Source: Engraulis encrasicolus (lineage: Eukaryota; Chordata; Actinopteri; Clupeiformes; Engraulidae). Taken from it: 64,000 nucleotides of DNA. A program made the translations under genes and the position numbers. Below, one piece after another: positions 43,231-55,775 of this stretch. Where the stretch lies: positions 12,789,407 through 12,853,406 of the forward strand of contig NC_085869.1 of assembly GCF_034702125.1 (NCBI RefSeq). The letters run 5' to 3'. Position 1 is the first letter of the stretch. Each line of letters begins with the position of its first letter. The notes under the pieces are model-generated. The model saw only the letters and a program-made list of their open reading frames with translations. It had not been told where the DNA came from and searched no databases.

Positions 43231-43773
43231 GTATGTCTGTAAAAGTGTTAAGAGAAAAAGAATATGCTAATGGAAACATGAAGAGTGGCTGAGAGACGAT
43301 CTATGTTGCCACCTGCAAGAGTTATTGTCTGATACTGTCATCAACAGTGATTGCTAAGGACTGTTGTCGCTCAAGTACGAACACATTCTTTGAGTGGATG
43401 ATGTGCTTATTCAAATGATTAAAATGCTCTTTTTAACTGTAAGCTGGTCTTCATGGGAAACTTCAGTTTCATCTACAAAAAAGTACTTTTCTTATCGCAA
43501 TGTTTTTCGTAATGCTTTTCATTTGTGAATTTAAGTAAACTGCACCAGATAACCATCAGTGGAATTCGAATACATTGTCCATGAGACCAGAGAGATGTGT
43601 ATTGTGTTTGGCGTAGGGGGGGCAGTCCATGTCTCAACACCATTTAAGCCTTCTGGGGGTGAATTGTAAACTAGCACGCTTAAAAATAGCACATTTTTTA
43701 ATAGAATCTGACAGTGAGTGAGCTGCCTTTCTTTGTCACTTGTTTCCACACCAGATACATTGCTAATGTCTTT

Positions 43774-45601
43774 TAGGGCTGTAACGATACACTCAACTCA
43801 CGATTCGGTTCCTATCGCGATCTTTGGGGGAACATGAGGGTGAATGAGCTTTTCATTTTGAGCTTTTTTCATTATTTTTCTATATGTCCGGGTCAAATTG
43901 CACTGTTGAGAAAGTTACTCAAAAAATGTAATGCACTACTTATTACATGTTACTGTCATTAAAAAGTAATGCCTTACATTACAACATTACTTTTTTTTAA
44001 AAGTAAGGCATTACACTACTTTTGCATTACTTTTAGTTACTTTATCCAAAATGACTGGAAATAAGGATTTGGCAATCTACAGTGCAAATCTATGAGGTGG
44101 CATGACTTTCACCTGCCATCCACAAGTCGTTTTGGAAGCCTGCAGACTGAAAACCAACATTTTCAGGAATTGCATCTTACCCACATACAATATTGATTCA
44201 CCAAAATAATGATTAATCCTTTCTCTTCTTACCACACCTTAGGCCTACCATGCACACCAGCGCCGTTTAAAAAAAAATCTATTACGGACGCATGCAGCAG
44301 CACTTGGCTGAAACATAAAGCCACCTCACTGCACTACGAGTTTGAAAATTATTATTGATAAAAGAGCAGATGCATGCATTGCTACAGTAGGCCCATTTTG
44401 AATATTAATTATATAGCCTACAGCACACCGGGGAAAATGTCTTATCAACGAACGAAATTATAGGCGAAAACATGATTACGAGGATACCAGCCAGTCAGTT
44501 TGCAAGCTCGTGACTCGCCTGAATTATGTGACTTTGTGCCGAGATCAGTTTGTCACTCACTCACAACTATTATTCTTTACGCGCTCTCAGTCAGCATCGC
44601 GGCCAGCATATTCTGCGACTTTGCGCAAACAGCTACTTCTATTCATGCAACTATTGCGCTGGAATTTACAGTGATAGGCTACAGAGTGATGCAATGACAG
44701 CAAGCCTTTTCAATTTCACTACTTAGACAGGCGAACATATAATATTTTATTTCAAATGGATTTATTTCAATTTTAGTGATGTTTAGTTGAACAAAAGTGA
44801 GGGGGGTGCAACGTACTCATCCCCCCGTCGGATACCCTGCCGTGTCCCGTGAGAATGGGATGCATCCCCTCCTTTCCTGACTAATTTGGTGGTGCTATGG
44901 CACCTCTTCAAATCGTCAAATTGTTTGTAGGCTACTGTTTTTCGACGTGGAACGCGGCTTGGGTTTCAAGTACAGTGTGCATTTAACTGAAATGTTCTTG
45001 CCGTCCTTATTTTCAATGAAGTCAAAAGAGTGGGTATATACCCATCTTGAAAACGAGCAAGCTGGATCTTCTGGATCGGTCATCCTTTGTCAGCCTGCCA
45101 TTTCGAGAGACGAAGCATGAAAGAGGAAGCAATGTTCTGCGTGGAACTTTAAATTCTCTGCGCGGATCTCGCGGTGATCCGCGAACATTGTATAAAGAAA
45201 ACAAAATACCCACACAAAATGTAGGTGAAAAAATGCGTTGTAATGTGCAAGTTACTTGCATTGTAACGAGGACATATTACCGATTTTTCCCCCTGTAATC
45301 AGTTACATTACTGAGTTACTCAAAAATGTAATGCATTACAGTAATTAGTTACTTTTGTAACTCGTTACTCCCAACACTGTCAAATTGACCCAAACACCTT
45401 CTATGTAACCAAAACACAAACATCTTACAAGGGTTAAGCTTGGAAGCTCCATCACTTCATATCATATGGTTGTTTTCTGGCCTGATAGGAAACAAAACTT
45501 TGAAAGGGCGCATCATGATTCTGCCTCCTTGTATCGCGATACAGTATCGTGACTCTGTGTATCACGATTTCTCCTTTTGATACAATATCGTTACAGCCCT
45601 A
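43774..45601. mobile_element. hAT-like element with a second hAT nested inside
   Basis: Ends TAGGGCTGTAACGATAC and its inverse; flanks ATGTCTTT and ATGTTTTT differ at one position. Subterminal ATCGCGAT and GTATCGTGA motifs. Most of its length is the inner element. Confidence 0.85.
43901..45379. mobile_element. Inner 1.48-kb hAT-like element (CACTGTTG...CCAACACTG)
   Basis: Perfect 8-bp duplication TCAAATTG (43893-43900, 45380-45387). Subterminal AGTTACTCAAAAAATGTAAT on the left and ACTCAAAAATGTAATGCATT on the right, with many GTTAC motifs. No transposase frame; non-autonomous. Confidence 0.88.
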
Positions 45602-45609
45602 ATGTTTTT

Positions 45610-46600
45610 GCGAGTCTGGGCTATACGTAGTTAGTTACACAAGCCTCTCTGACATCTGAGAGTGCTGTCCCCTAAAACATGACAGACTGTCAATCACCTC
45701 AGAGATTCCTACAAGCTATTGCCATTTTTATTAATGTCAAGCTGTTGGCAAAACTGCTGGACATGGTAAGATTATTTTTGAATTTTTAGAGAGAATACAC
45801 ACATGGGGGTCACTTGCAAATAAATAAGACTTGTATACACCAATTGTTTATGTATTAAAACAGGTTTCTTAAGTTAACTAGCACAGCTCTCATATTCAGC
45901 TAGTTTTGATTGATGCGTTTATGGAAAATACTAACGATTCAATTGCCATTGTGGATTGGACTGTCACTAATTACACTATGCAAAAAACATCGGCCCTCAC
46001 TCAGGTCTGGCAATGACTCGTTGATCTGGATGTCTTCAGCAAACATTTTGGAGAATTTCCAGTGAGCAAGCATCAAAAGAGCCTTTTTTTTGAGACAATG
46101 ACCATGTAGTCCATCTTGGAGTGCATGTGTGTCGTCATGTGATTTGAGCATGGGCATGTGCACCTCCCCCATTCTCTTCTACCTCTGCGTCAATGGTGAC
46201 AGCAGTCTTCGGTCATATGTTTTCCTCAGTCAACTTCTAAATTTACCCTTCCTTCTAGCGTTATCAGCGGTGGCTGTCAGGTTTTTGTAATCTCGTTTTG
46301 TGATTTGCCTTGTACATTTTTTTTCCCCTTTGTGTGTCCTTTATGATTGGATGAAGGAATATAGATAGGCATAACAAGATACAGTATGTAATAGTAGCTC
46401 AATGTCAGCCAGAGAAATGTGGGGATCCATTCTGGAGCAGGCCGTTAACATGACTGACATTTTGTACAGTATGCCTCGTGGCTTTGGACTGGTGGGGGTG
46501 GGGGCTATTTTATGCCTACTGCATCAAAGGGGAATTGAGAATCCCCTCCCTTGGGTTAGTGTGGTTCCAAGAAGTGAGTTGTCATGACGAATCATGCAAA
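45610..46600. other. Intergenic, no feature recognised
   Basis: Unclassified sequence; no convincing ORF or repeat. Confidence 0.4.
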
Positions 46601-46604
46601 ATCT

Positions 46605-46871
46605 ATGTAGTTCCTCAAGATGAGTCCCAGCACTCTACAGACACACAGTATTGGACCATTTTCTGACATGTTGTTCAGGCTCCGCTCATACCACGATTAT
46701 TCTTACCAGTCCATCACTGTTACTTGTCTTGTCTTGCACTTTATGTCAGTCTGTAAAATGTCAGTCTTGTATGTGTCCATGTCCTGGCATGGTATAGAGA
46801 GACAATGTAATTTAATTTTCCTTGTATGACTTGTGCATATGAAAGTGACAATGAAAGCTGACTTGACTTGA
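46605..46871 (+). mobile_element. L2-type LINE 3' UTR and tail
   Basis: Ends TGACAATGAAAGCTGACTTG with a CTTGA tail, the same ending as the LINE at 1-1336. No coding part remains. Confidence 0.7.
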
Positions 46872-46888
46872 TCAGGCTCTATCTAAAT

Positions 46889-47082
46889 TAGTGTTTTTCA
46901 GAGGGGGCTCCACAGCCCTTCGGGGGGCATTGGGGAGCCATGGGGGTGGGGGGGTTGAAAAGGATACAGCTGACAGGGGGGATGGTGTCTTAGTTGCCAT
47001 TGGGGGGCATTACTCAATTTTTTTAATACTAACGCGGGTGTTGGTAGACTTCTGATGAAGTCAAGGGGGTTGAGAACCACTG
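46889..47082. mobile_element. hAT MITE (TAGTGTTTCTCAA family), copy 2
   Basis: TAGTGTTTTTCAGAGGGGG to GTTGAGAACCACTG, G-rich body with GGATACAGCTGACAG as in the other copies. Flanks are only partly alike. Confidence 0.75.
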
Positions 47083-47960
<878 letters not shown>

Positions 47961-48125
47961 CACGTGCATCCCTGACAATTGGTACCATACGGCAGCCTTC
48001 AGAGCTGGTGTATGAATGTGGGGATGTGTGTGTGTGTGTCGTGTGTATGTGTATTTTTCTTCTCTCTTCTCTTTCTTTCATCTCAAGCACATTGAATGAC
48101 AGTTATGTATGATAATACATAATAC

Positions 48126-48403
48126 GGGCAGTCATGGGTAAGCGGTTAGGGGGAACATCAGACTTGTAGCCCAAAGGTTGCTAGATCGACTCCTGACCCG
48201 CCACTTTGGTGGGGATACTAATTAACCAGTGCTCTCCCCCTCGTCCTCCATGACTGAGGTACCCTGAGCACGATACCAGCCCGCCGCACTGCTGCCTTGG
48301 GCTGCATGGGTGAGGCATACGTGCAATTTCGTTGTGTGCAGTGTGCACTTGTGTGCTGTGGGGTGACAATGGGAGTTGGAGTTTCCCAGGTGGGCTTTCA
48401 CTT
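48126..48403 (+). mobile_element. Family A SINE
   Basis: Head GGGCAGTCATGGGTAAGCGG, B-box side near AGATCGACTCC, body and tail GTTTCCCAGGTGGGC. Confidence 0.8.
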
Positions 48404-48449
48404 CATAATGTGCTATACTAGTTGCATTGCTATTGCTACTGTATCTAGT

Positions 48450-48615
48450 ATATCATAGGTTTATCCAAAGCGACTTACAGTTGTTTACAGGATATTGGTT
48501 ACAGCCCCTCAAGCAGTGTGGGGTTAGGTGCCTTGCTCAAGGGCACCTCAGCCATGGAGTGTGGTAGGGAGTGGAAAGGTGAGATTTGAACCTGCAACCC
48601 TCTGATCTGAAGCCC
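48450..48615 (-). mobile_element. SINE of the TTTATCCAAAGCGACTTACA type
   Basis: TTTATCCAAAGCGACTTACA, GCCTTGCTCAAGGGCACCTC and GATTTGAACCTGCAACCCTC are hallmarks of a widespread teleost tRNA-like repeat; the latter holds an inverted B-box-like GGTTCAAATC. Confidence 0.7.
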
Positions 48616-48727
48616 CTTCTCCTTGACCTGACGAATCACAAGCAAAACATGTTGTTCACTTTAAAAAGCATCAAAATTAAGTCCACCAGTCTGCGGTAAT
48701 TCTTCTTGTTTTCCTTGGTGCACTGAG

Positions 48728-48980
48728 CAGTCATTTGAGATATGGTATCTGAGATTTGAGATATGGTATCTGAACAGTCATTTGAGGTACCATAATGGTA
48801 TTTTACCATAATGGTAACTGAAATTTGATACCGTGTATGGTATCTGAACAGTCATTTGAGATATGGTAACTGAGATTTGATACCGTATATGGTATCTGAA
48901 CAGTCATTTGAGGTATGGTAACTGAGATTTGATACCGTATATGGTATCTGAATCTGATCATTTGGGTTATGGTAGGCCTA
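48728..48980. repeat. ~52-bp minisatellite
   Basis: About four units of CAGTCATTTGAGATATGG ... GATTTGATACCGTATATGG ... TATCTGAA; one unit is longer by an insert with ACCATAATGGTA. Confidence 0.88.
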
Positions 48981-49341
48981 TCTGCCTCTAACAGGGAGAA
49001 CAGACCCGTTAATTATTCACCTTCACAACTCTGCCAATGCTATGATGAGTCATGAATAGGCAAATGTAGACTCTGCTAAATGTTTTTCTCACCTGAAAAT
49101 CTGACTTCACAGATAAAAAAAATAATCCAAATATAAAAACTGACAGCATGCTTGTGGCCAGTGGCTACATTCCCTGCGTATGTGTCAACAACATGAGAAG
49201 TGGTAATATGGTATCTGCTCTGCCTACACAAAGTAAATGTCAAATTACCGGTTGCACTTTACACACAATACAAAGGTGTTTCAGAGTTAAGAGTGCAAAA
49301 TGCAAAACAAAACGAAAGTTAGCATAAAACAGTGTCAATCA
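48981..49341. other. Intergenic, no feature recognised
   Basis: Unclassified sequence. Confidence 0.4.
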
Positions 49342-50480
49342 TACAGTATGTCACATAAGTGAGTACACCCCTCACATTTTTGCAGATTTGTAAGTATATC
49401 TTTTCATGGGACAACAGTAAAGAAATTTCACTTTAACACAATGATTAGTGACCTGTTAACAACATATAAAACCACTTAAATTTGTTGTTCACTCTCAAAA
49501 AAAATCAAAATACAGCCATTAATGTTTGAACATGTACCCACAAGTGAGAACACCCCACCCAGATTAAAATTGTCTCGAAATGAAAAGGGATTCATCGATG
49601 TGCGTTTCAACCTTTCTTTGCGTTTAAAGGGCAACTCCTGCCAATTTCAATGTGCTGTTGTATTGCTCACGCTACCCTTGACTTGTCAGTACCTGGTGAC
49701 ACCGCAGTTTTTGGCCAAGCCCTTTCCGAGATATGAGCTATTCTAATGGGGGCAACTTTTGTTTACATTTTAAAAAATGAGCATAGGCCTACTCCAAATA
49801 TTTTCCCAAAAGGTATCGCTGTTTGCTAGCTGTCTGCTGATGTTGCATAACCTTTTGGATGTTTTTGGGAATAAATTTTAAAAAAAAATTGAAATGTAAA
49901 CAAAAGTTGCCCCCATTAGAATAGCTCATATCTCGGAAAGGGCTGAGCCAAAAAATGTGGCGTCCCCAGGTACTGACAAGTCAATGGTAGCGTGAGCAAT
50001 ACAACAGCACATTGAAATTCGCAGGAGTTGCCCTTTAACTTTTAAATTTTGAGTCTGCACCTGGCTTAAATAGATTGGTGTGACATTTGAATGAAATCCT
50101 ACGCTCTACGGAGAGTACCATGATCTGCCTCAATAGTCACAGTGCATGTTGACATGCATGTCTCTTTTAGGAATAATTCACATTTCAACTGTTGACGATA
50201 TTCATGCATCCCCAAACCATGTCAGTCCCACTACCATGCTTGACTAGCCAGATGATACACTTTTTTTTGTAAAACTCACTTGTTTACCACCACACATGCT
50301 TGACACCATCTAAAGCAAATTTAGGTCTCTTCAGACTACACGACATGGTTCCAGTGATCCATATTTTTGGTCTGTTCATCTCTCTTGAGACCAAGGTAAA
50401 CAAATTTGCTTTAGATGGTGTCAAGCATGTGTGGTGGTAAACAAGTGAGTTTTACAACAAAGTGTATAATCTGCTAGTTG
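49342..50480. mobile_element. Eroded Tc1-type element, interrupted
   Basis: Begins TACAGTATGTCACATAAGTG then GAGTACACCCCTCAC, a common teleost Tc1 end. After an inserted MITE it contains Tc1-like sequence and a local inverted repeat (GTTTACCACCACACATGCTT at 50281, inverted at 50423-50445). Confidence 0.65.
49628..50034. mobile_element. TTAA-target palindromic MITE inside the Tc1 element
   Basis: TTAA on both sides (49624-49627, 50035-50038), ends AAGGGCAACTCCTGC and GCAGGAGTTGCCCTT; arms of about 140 bp share CAATGTGCTGTTGTATTGCT inverted. Confidence 0.88.
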
Positions 50481-50513
50481 TTAAGGAGATTTCATTGTGC
50501 AGCATAATCCACA

Positions 50514-50612
50514 TTGTACCCCAGGCCCTACCGTGGCTGATATGGTAGGGCACTCGTCTACTATGCGGCCGACCCGGGTTCGATTCCGGCCTGGGTCCTT
50601 TGCCGGCCCTTC
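50514..50612 (+). mobile_element. Family B SINE, head half
   Basis: GTGGCTGATATGGTAGGGCA (A-box side) and the B box GGGTTCGATTCC at 50576-50587. Continues after the MITE at 50807. Confidence 0.82.
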
Positions 50613-50798
50613 CAGCGGTGTAGTCTACTTTTTTGAAGTGGGTATACTGTATATTGGATCATTTTTTGAAGTGGGTATACTGTATATATTTATGCCATTC
50701 TAAATAATGGATTAATGAATTTTAAGTATACTGAAGCCCCTAAAATTTAGAAGTGGGTATACTCCGTATACCTGTGTTCTACGTAGACTACACCACTG
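50613..50798. mobile_element. 186-bp hAT MITE (CAGTGGTGTAGTCTAC family), copy 2
   Basis: Perfect 8-bp duplication GGCCCTTC (50605-50612, 50799-50806). Ends CAGCGGTGTAGTCTAC and GTAGACTACACCACTG. Confidence 0.93.
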
Positions 50799-50806
50799 GG
50801 CCCTTC

Positions 50807-50902
50807 CCCGTCTCTCTCTCCCAACTCGCTTCCTGTCTCTACTTCACTGTCCTGTCTGAGAAAAAAAACAATGAAGGCTTGTAAAGCCCCCCAAAAAAGT
50901 AA
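50807..50902 (+). mobile_element. Family B SINE, tail half
   Basis: CCCCGTCTCTCTCTCCCAAC, TTCCTGTCTCTACTTCACTG, then an A-rich tail with GTAAAGCCCCCC. Confidence 0.8.
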
Positions 50903-51017
50903 CTAGGGTTGTATAAGCAAAGAAAAATATATTTACTCTGTCAGATGTAATTCAACCAATAGCTCGGTTATTTTGGTGTACCCCCAATCATTTAGAGATG
51001 TTTGCTTATACCCATTT

Positions 51018-51316
51018 AAGCCTAAGGCACCTGCAAAACATGCCTTCTGAATACCTGAGCTCCTTTTGGAAAAAGGTGCTCTCAGCCTATAAACGTAAAT
51101 ATCTCAGCCTCCGAAGCACATAAAAATGTGAAATGAGCTGCATTTAAAAGCTAGGACCCGCATCTTGCATCAGAATGTGTTCTTTCAGCTCTAACATACC
51201 CACATGTTGAATAAAAAAATCAACTCTCAAGAGCCTGAATGCTGTGTCTATGTCGCTCCAGGCGCCTATTAGGTCAGTGCAGGGTACACGCAACATCAGG
51301 CTCAAATGGGTTAAGG
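51018..51316. mobile_element. MITE (CCCATTTAAGCCTAAGGC family), copy 1
   Basis: CCCATTTAAGCCTAAGGCAC at left, CAGGCTCAAATGGGTTAA at right. Matches 62175-62472 over its length. Confidence 0.78.
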
Positions 51317-52331
51317 AAACAAGCTTTGCAAAAATATGTTTGTTTATCTGTACTACTGCCACTGTGCTTAATTGTAACAGAAACACTGTTTGTGTACTAG
51401 CTAAGCTGGCAAACAGTTCAGTCATTAAATGGAAATCAAAGCCTTTTTCTTTTCTTTTTTTTTGCAGGAGCGAAAGCAGTCATCCTGTTTCACATGTTGA
51501 GAACAGCCTTTGGAGGGGAAATACAGGCCAAAAAAAAGATTGAAGTCCTTGATTCTTCCTCTCTGCATGTTGATATGCATACACCCTGAGGGCTCACGCT
51601 TCTACTGCAGCGGCCGGGTAGGAGGGCGAGTGAGATTGCTAGGAGACCAGAAGTCGTATTGTGTGTTGGAGTGAAGTGAAGAGGGCCTCATCAAGATGGC
51701 CGCCCTCCTCCTCCGATCTGGAGGGCCAAGCAGGTGGGAAGCGAAGGTTGGTGAGTGGGCAGACGCCTGACCTCTCCACCCTGCAGTGAGTGCTGGGGTC
51801 TCATCTCAGCGGCGTTAGCAACTAGCATTAACGGCCATTATGCCACCCCCACCAGCCCACGTCTCAATAACTTCACACAATCTGCACTCACTCCCTCCCA
51901 GCTCCATGACCCTCATGGTTTTTATGTAACTTGACAATATATTGCCTAAGTGATGTAGAAAGAAACCATGTCATAACTCTTGATAGCATGGTGATGTCAG
52001 ATGAAAAAAAAAAATGCTACTGATTACTACAGCTGAGCCAAGGTCTTGCACAGTTCTGACCCTTTGTGTATACTTGAGGGAGAACTGGATGCTTCAATGA
52101 ATATGTTGTGCATAGCCTATATGTGGGTGGTTTGTGGGATTTACAACTACTTCAGTGTGTACATCACAAAACTGTGAGAGCATCACCAAAGCTGTATGTA
52201 TTTATTTAATGCGTAAAATGACATTCGTTATTATGTATGCTACCCTGATTGATAGGTGTGTCTGATTTTGCCATGTAGCCTATAAAACGTATTACTGTTT
52301 TGTTTAGCATAATGCTAACATCTCAGAGATA
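51317..52331. other. Intergenic with one possible exon
   Basis: A strong pyrimidine tract and CAG at 51443-51468 look like a splice acceptor; the following sequence is open for 38 codons in one frame but matches nothing I know. A Kozak-like GATGGCCGCC at 51694 is also uncertain. Confidence 0.25.
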
Positions 52332-52554
52332 AGGGGCACCTAAGTCACGCCCTCTCCTTCCTGGTTCATGTGGCAGACAGTTGCAAAAAAATTGAATAGA
52401 AGTGAATGAGGCGAGTCGTGGTGGACTTTTGGTGCATAAGTGGTCCAAGGTTTGGATTGCTGTCGAGAAACCACTAATTTCAAGCCCAGTAATTATTTTT
52501 TGACTCCCTCTGCCCAGTGAACCAGGAAGTAGAGGGCGTGACTTAGGTGCCCCT
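52332..52554. mobile_element. MITE with AGGGGCACCTAAGTCACGCC ends
   Basis: Inverted ends AGGGGCACCTAAGTCACGCC and GGCGTGACTTAGGTGCCCCT continue inward through the CTTCCTGGTTCA arms. Confidence 0.82.
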
Positions 52555-52584
52555 ATTCCAGGTCGTTATTAAGATCAAAGCTAT

Positions 52585-52754
52585 TAGGCTCGTTCGTGAC
52601 GAAGCAGTGCTGCTTTTGCTAAGCAGAGAGCATTCACACTTTGCCAGTTTGATGCATTGTGGTTAGAAAATTCTAACCAGAATGCATCAAACGGGCAAAG
52701 TGCGCATGCTCGTTGCTTAGCAAAAGCAGCACTGCTTCGTCACGAACGAGCCTA
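52585..52754. mobile_element. 170-bp near-perfect hairpin MITE
   Basis: TAGGCTCGTTCGTGACGAAG is inverted at the right end; arms run almost the whole length to a centre near 52671 (GAAAATTC). Confidence 0.88.
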
Positions 52755-53552
52755 GTGTTAAGTCACTCAGTAAATTAAAATGTAGGAGGCAATGTATATT
52801 TTTACATAAGGTACATAGGCTACTATACATACTTAGGTACATAATATGTATGTAGGCCTACATAAGGCAGGCTATGTACATGTTTGCTGCTCTTTTGTGA
52901 CTCTCTAAAAGATTCTGTTTCAGTTCAGACCCGATTGCTGAGCTGCTTTGGAGCTGTGGATAAATCACTGCATCTTCAGTCTATCTTCAGTGATACGATT
53001 TGTCTAGATCCTGAATACTATTTAATAAAGAGGTCTTCAGATAGGGGCCCAAGAACACCTTTCAATATAAATATTGCAGGTCTTGACAATAATAATTAAA
53101 TATGTCTGGCATCTATGACGTTAGTACCCGGTGTCTGTATAATGTCTATAATGATTACTCTTCCTCGATGTACTCTCCTGGGAGCAGCACTGGTCACTAA
53201 TAGGGTTTTCACACCTGGTCCCTTTCAGCCATTTAAGTGAACTCACTCAGACCTGTGACTCAGCATTTTCTGTGTACGTGCACGCTCTAAAGTGTACTCA
53301 GACCCCTCGGAAGTGAACCGTACTGAGACCTTTATTGAGGTAGTAGAGAAGTGAGGCTTTTTTTTGCTGTAAAACACCAACTCCACCAATCCTTGGATGG
53401 TGTACAGTAGGTCATTTAGGCCCCAGCTCCACCTACAGGTGTGGACATGAAAAACACACTTGCCACAACACAAATGGGCAGCACAGCAAAGATGGACATG
53501 ACAGATGATCTGGGTATACTTGCAGGGGGAAAACATTGCATGGCAGGTTGGT
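52755..53552. other. Intergenic, no gene seen
   Basis: No recognised repeat or coding signal. Confidence 0.4.
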
Positions 53553-53556
53553 TTAA

Positions 53557-53911
53557 AGGTGCACTGTGTAATATGTTTAGCAGTTTATTTCCAGAATTCA
53601 TGCAGCCCATTCAAAAATTTTACCTTTTCCACAAATAGGCCTACTTACCACCACCATCAAATTGTAAGTGTTCTTTATGACTGAGAAAACTGCACTTTAC
53701 ATGAAAAGGGGTCTGTCCATGGTCTGTCATTTTAAATGTTAAGAAAAGTTTTTAGCTGAAAAATGTACTGTACTTCTGTCCTAGTGGTAAATATTAGTTC
53801 ATTATTTAGTAAATATTTATGAAAAGATCAAATTTGGCAATAGGTAGCACAGTTTCAATGAGCAGCATAGTGCCAATACCTACTCTGGCCACCATCCTAC
53901 ACAGTGCACCT
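53557..53911 (-). mobile_element. TTAA-target MITE, complete copy, inverted
   Basis: TTAA flanks (53553-53556 and 53912-53915) with AAGGTGCACTGTG and CACAGTGCACCTT ends. Same family as 8673-10771 and 53997-54354. Confidence 0.9.
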
Positions 53912-53996
53912 TTAAAGTGGAAGTTGGCAACTTGTTGTTCGTCATATTACCTTGAACTGTCATGGGATTCCGAAACAGAGCCATGAATATCATTAA

Positions 53997-54354
53997 AGGG
54001 ACACTGTGCAGGAAATGGTCAAAACAGGTACTGCAACTATGCTGCTCATTGAAACTGGGTTGCCTATTGCCAAATTTGATCTTTACATGAAAGTTTACTA
54101 AGTAATAAACAAATATTTCTAGTATGGTCCAAGTAGAGTCATTTTTGCAGCTAAAACTGGCTATTTTTGGAAATTCAAAATGGCGGACCATGGAAAAGAT
54201 CCCTCTTTTCATGTATGAAAAGTGCAATTTTTTCAGTCATAATGAATACTTAAAATTTGATGGTGGTGGTAAGTATTCATGAAAAAGGTAACATTAGTGA
54301 ATGGGCAGCATGAATTCTGGAAATAAACAACTAAAAATCTCACACAGTGTCCCT
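53997..54354 (+). mobile_element. TTAA-target MITE, complete copy
   Basis: TTAA then AAGGGACACTGTGCAGG at left and CTCACACAGTGTCCCTT at right; the right flank reads TTAG. Lies 80 bp from an oppositely oriented copy. Confidence 0.88.
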
Positions 54355-54360
54355 TTAGAG

Positions 54361-54665
54361 ATGACTTGCACCATGGTTTACATCTGTTCAGACTGTTGCC
54401 CTCTGGCAGGCGCTACAGGTCAATACCAGCCAGAACAAATAGGACAGCTGCTCCCCCAAAGCTGTCTCAATGCTGAACCAATACTTTCACTGAGGACTGT
54501 GTTCGTCTATCGGGGACTGTTTTTCACTAAGGACTGTGTTGGTACCTCTATTAGTGAAGTAATTTATACATTTATACTGTGGTGTGCACCTTCTAGGGAG
54601 GCTTAAACTCTCATTGTGCTGAGTATAATGACAATAAAGGGCTTTCTATTTCTATTTTCTATATC
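54361..54665 (+). mobile_element. LINE RT C-terminus and 3' UTR
   Basis: One frame reads [20 protein letters not shown], the conserved L2-type C-terminal block. The 3' UTR ends GACAATAAAGGGCTTTC with TTTCTA repeats. Confidence 0.78.
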
Positions 54666-55557
54666 TTCAGTTGTGCCCATTATTGTGGGTGTACACATTA
54701 TTTATTTATAGTCACATACTCCGAGCTCTTGTCTGCCTATTACAGCCTTTGCGTTATTTGCCTGCTGTGTTGTTATTAGTAGTGGGATGTTTAGGTCTCG
54801 AAAGAGAAAGCAGTAGTCATTTTTTGAAAGATTCGTATCATCATAATGTGTGGGGGTGTGTGGTAGGCTAATAGGCATCTAATTATTTAACAGTCCTGTA
54901 CACCATGCTTGCCGAAATACATTTTATATGTATTATCAGGATCGTATTTAAGCCAATGTGGTGCCCCTGGGCACTAGTATCCCAATAAAAAAACACGCAC
55001 ATCCAGTGACTGGTTTCGGGTGCAGGTTCAAAAAAGTCAGTCCACAAGGAAAGAAGAAAACTGCATACCGATGAACTCTCATTTAAGCCATTTTTAATGC
55101 GTAGTGGGCACTAGACCTCCCCGGTGCCCCCCTTTATGAACAATATTTGTTAAGTTTGTGTCTTGTGGTGCCCCCTCACTGGTCAAAAATGCTTGGTGCC
55201 CCTGGCCACTGTGTCACTGGCCCTTATGGACAATCTGGCCATGTGTATTATATGACCTCTATGGATATAGCCTCGGCCTATATTGTTTCCACTCCACTTT
55301 CTTGTCCCTCAGCATCTATTTGCAAGTGGATTTCATTTACTTTTTTCAGCATGTCAGGAGCACAAGGACCGCAAAACCCTGTCTTCAACATAGTGCGCAT
55401 GATTTCCACATCATGCACAAGCTCTTCAGGTTGAAAATAAGACTGAAACTGAAATGACATAGATAAGAAAGCAGAAACCATCACAGGAAGCCAGTTACCA
55501 TAGCTACTTGGAAGTGTAGACAAATGGATACTACCAAGACCCTGTTTACATGCACTG
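54666..55557. other. Intergenic, no gene seen
   Basis: No recognised family. Open stretches here have no homology I can name. Confidence 0.4.
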
Positions 55558-55565
55558 TATATGGA

Positions 55566-55775
55566 CAAGGCTGGACTGGGGGAGAAATAGAGCCCGGGTG
55601 CTTTTGGCTTTAAGGGCCCCCTCAAAATTAGCGGCACATAACTGACTCACCGGTGGGCCCCGGCTCCTATTTTCAGAAATGTTTAAAAAAAAAAAAAAAT
55701 CTGAAAATAAGGGCCCACGAGGGTGCAGGGCCCACTGGGGAAGCCCCGCTATGCCAGATTGCCCGTCCAGCCCTG
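55566..55775. mobile_element. 210-bp hAT MITE (CAGGGCTGG family), copy 2
   Basis: Ends CAAGGCTGGACTGGGGG and CCGTCCAGCCCTG; flanks TATATGGA and TATATGGG differ at one base. Opposite orientation to copy 1 at 29498. Confidence 0.9.

Noticed and set aside
48728..48980. CRISPR-like repeat-spacer array
   Set aside because: The units are continuous tandem repeats without unique spacers, in a fish genome.
51694..51770. A first exon starting at the Kozak-like GATGGCCGCC
   Set aside because: The open stretch is short, matches nothing and similar AAGATGGCCGCC motifs occur inside repeats in this window.
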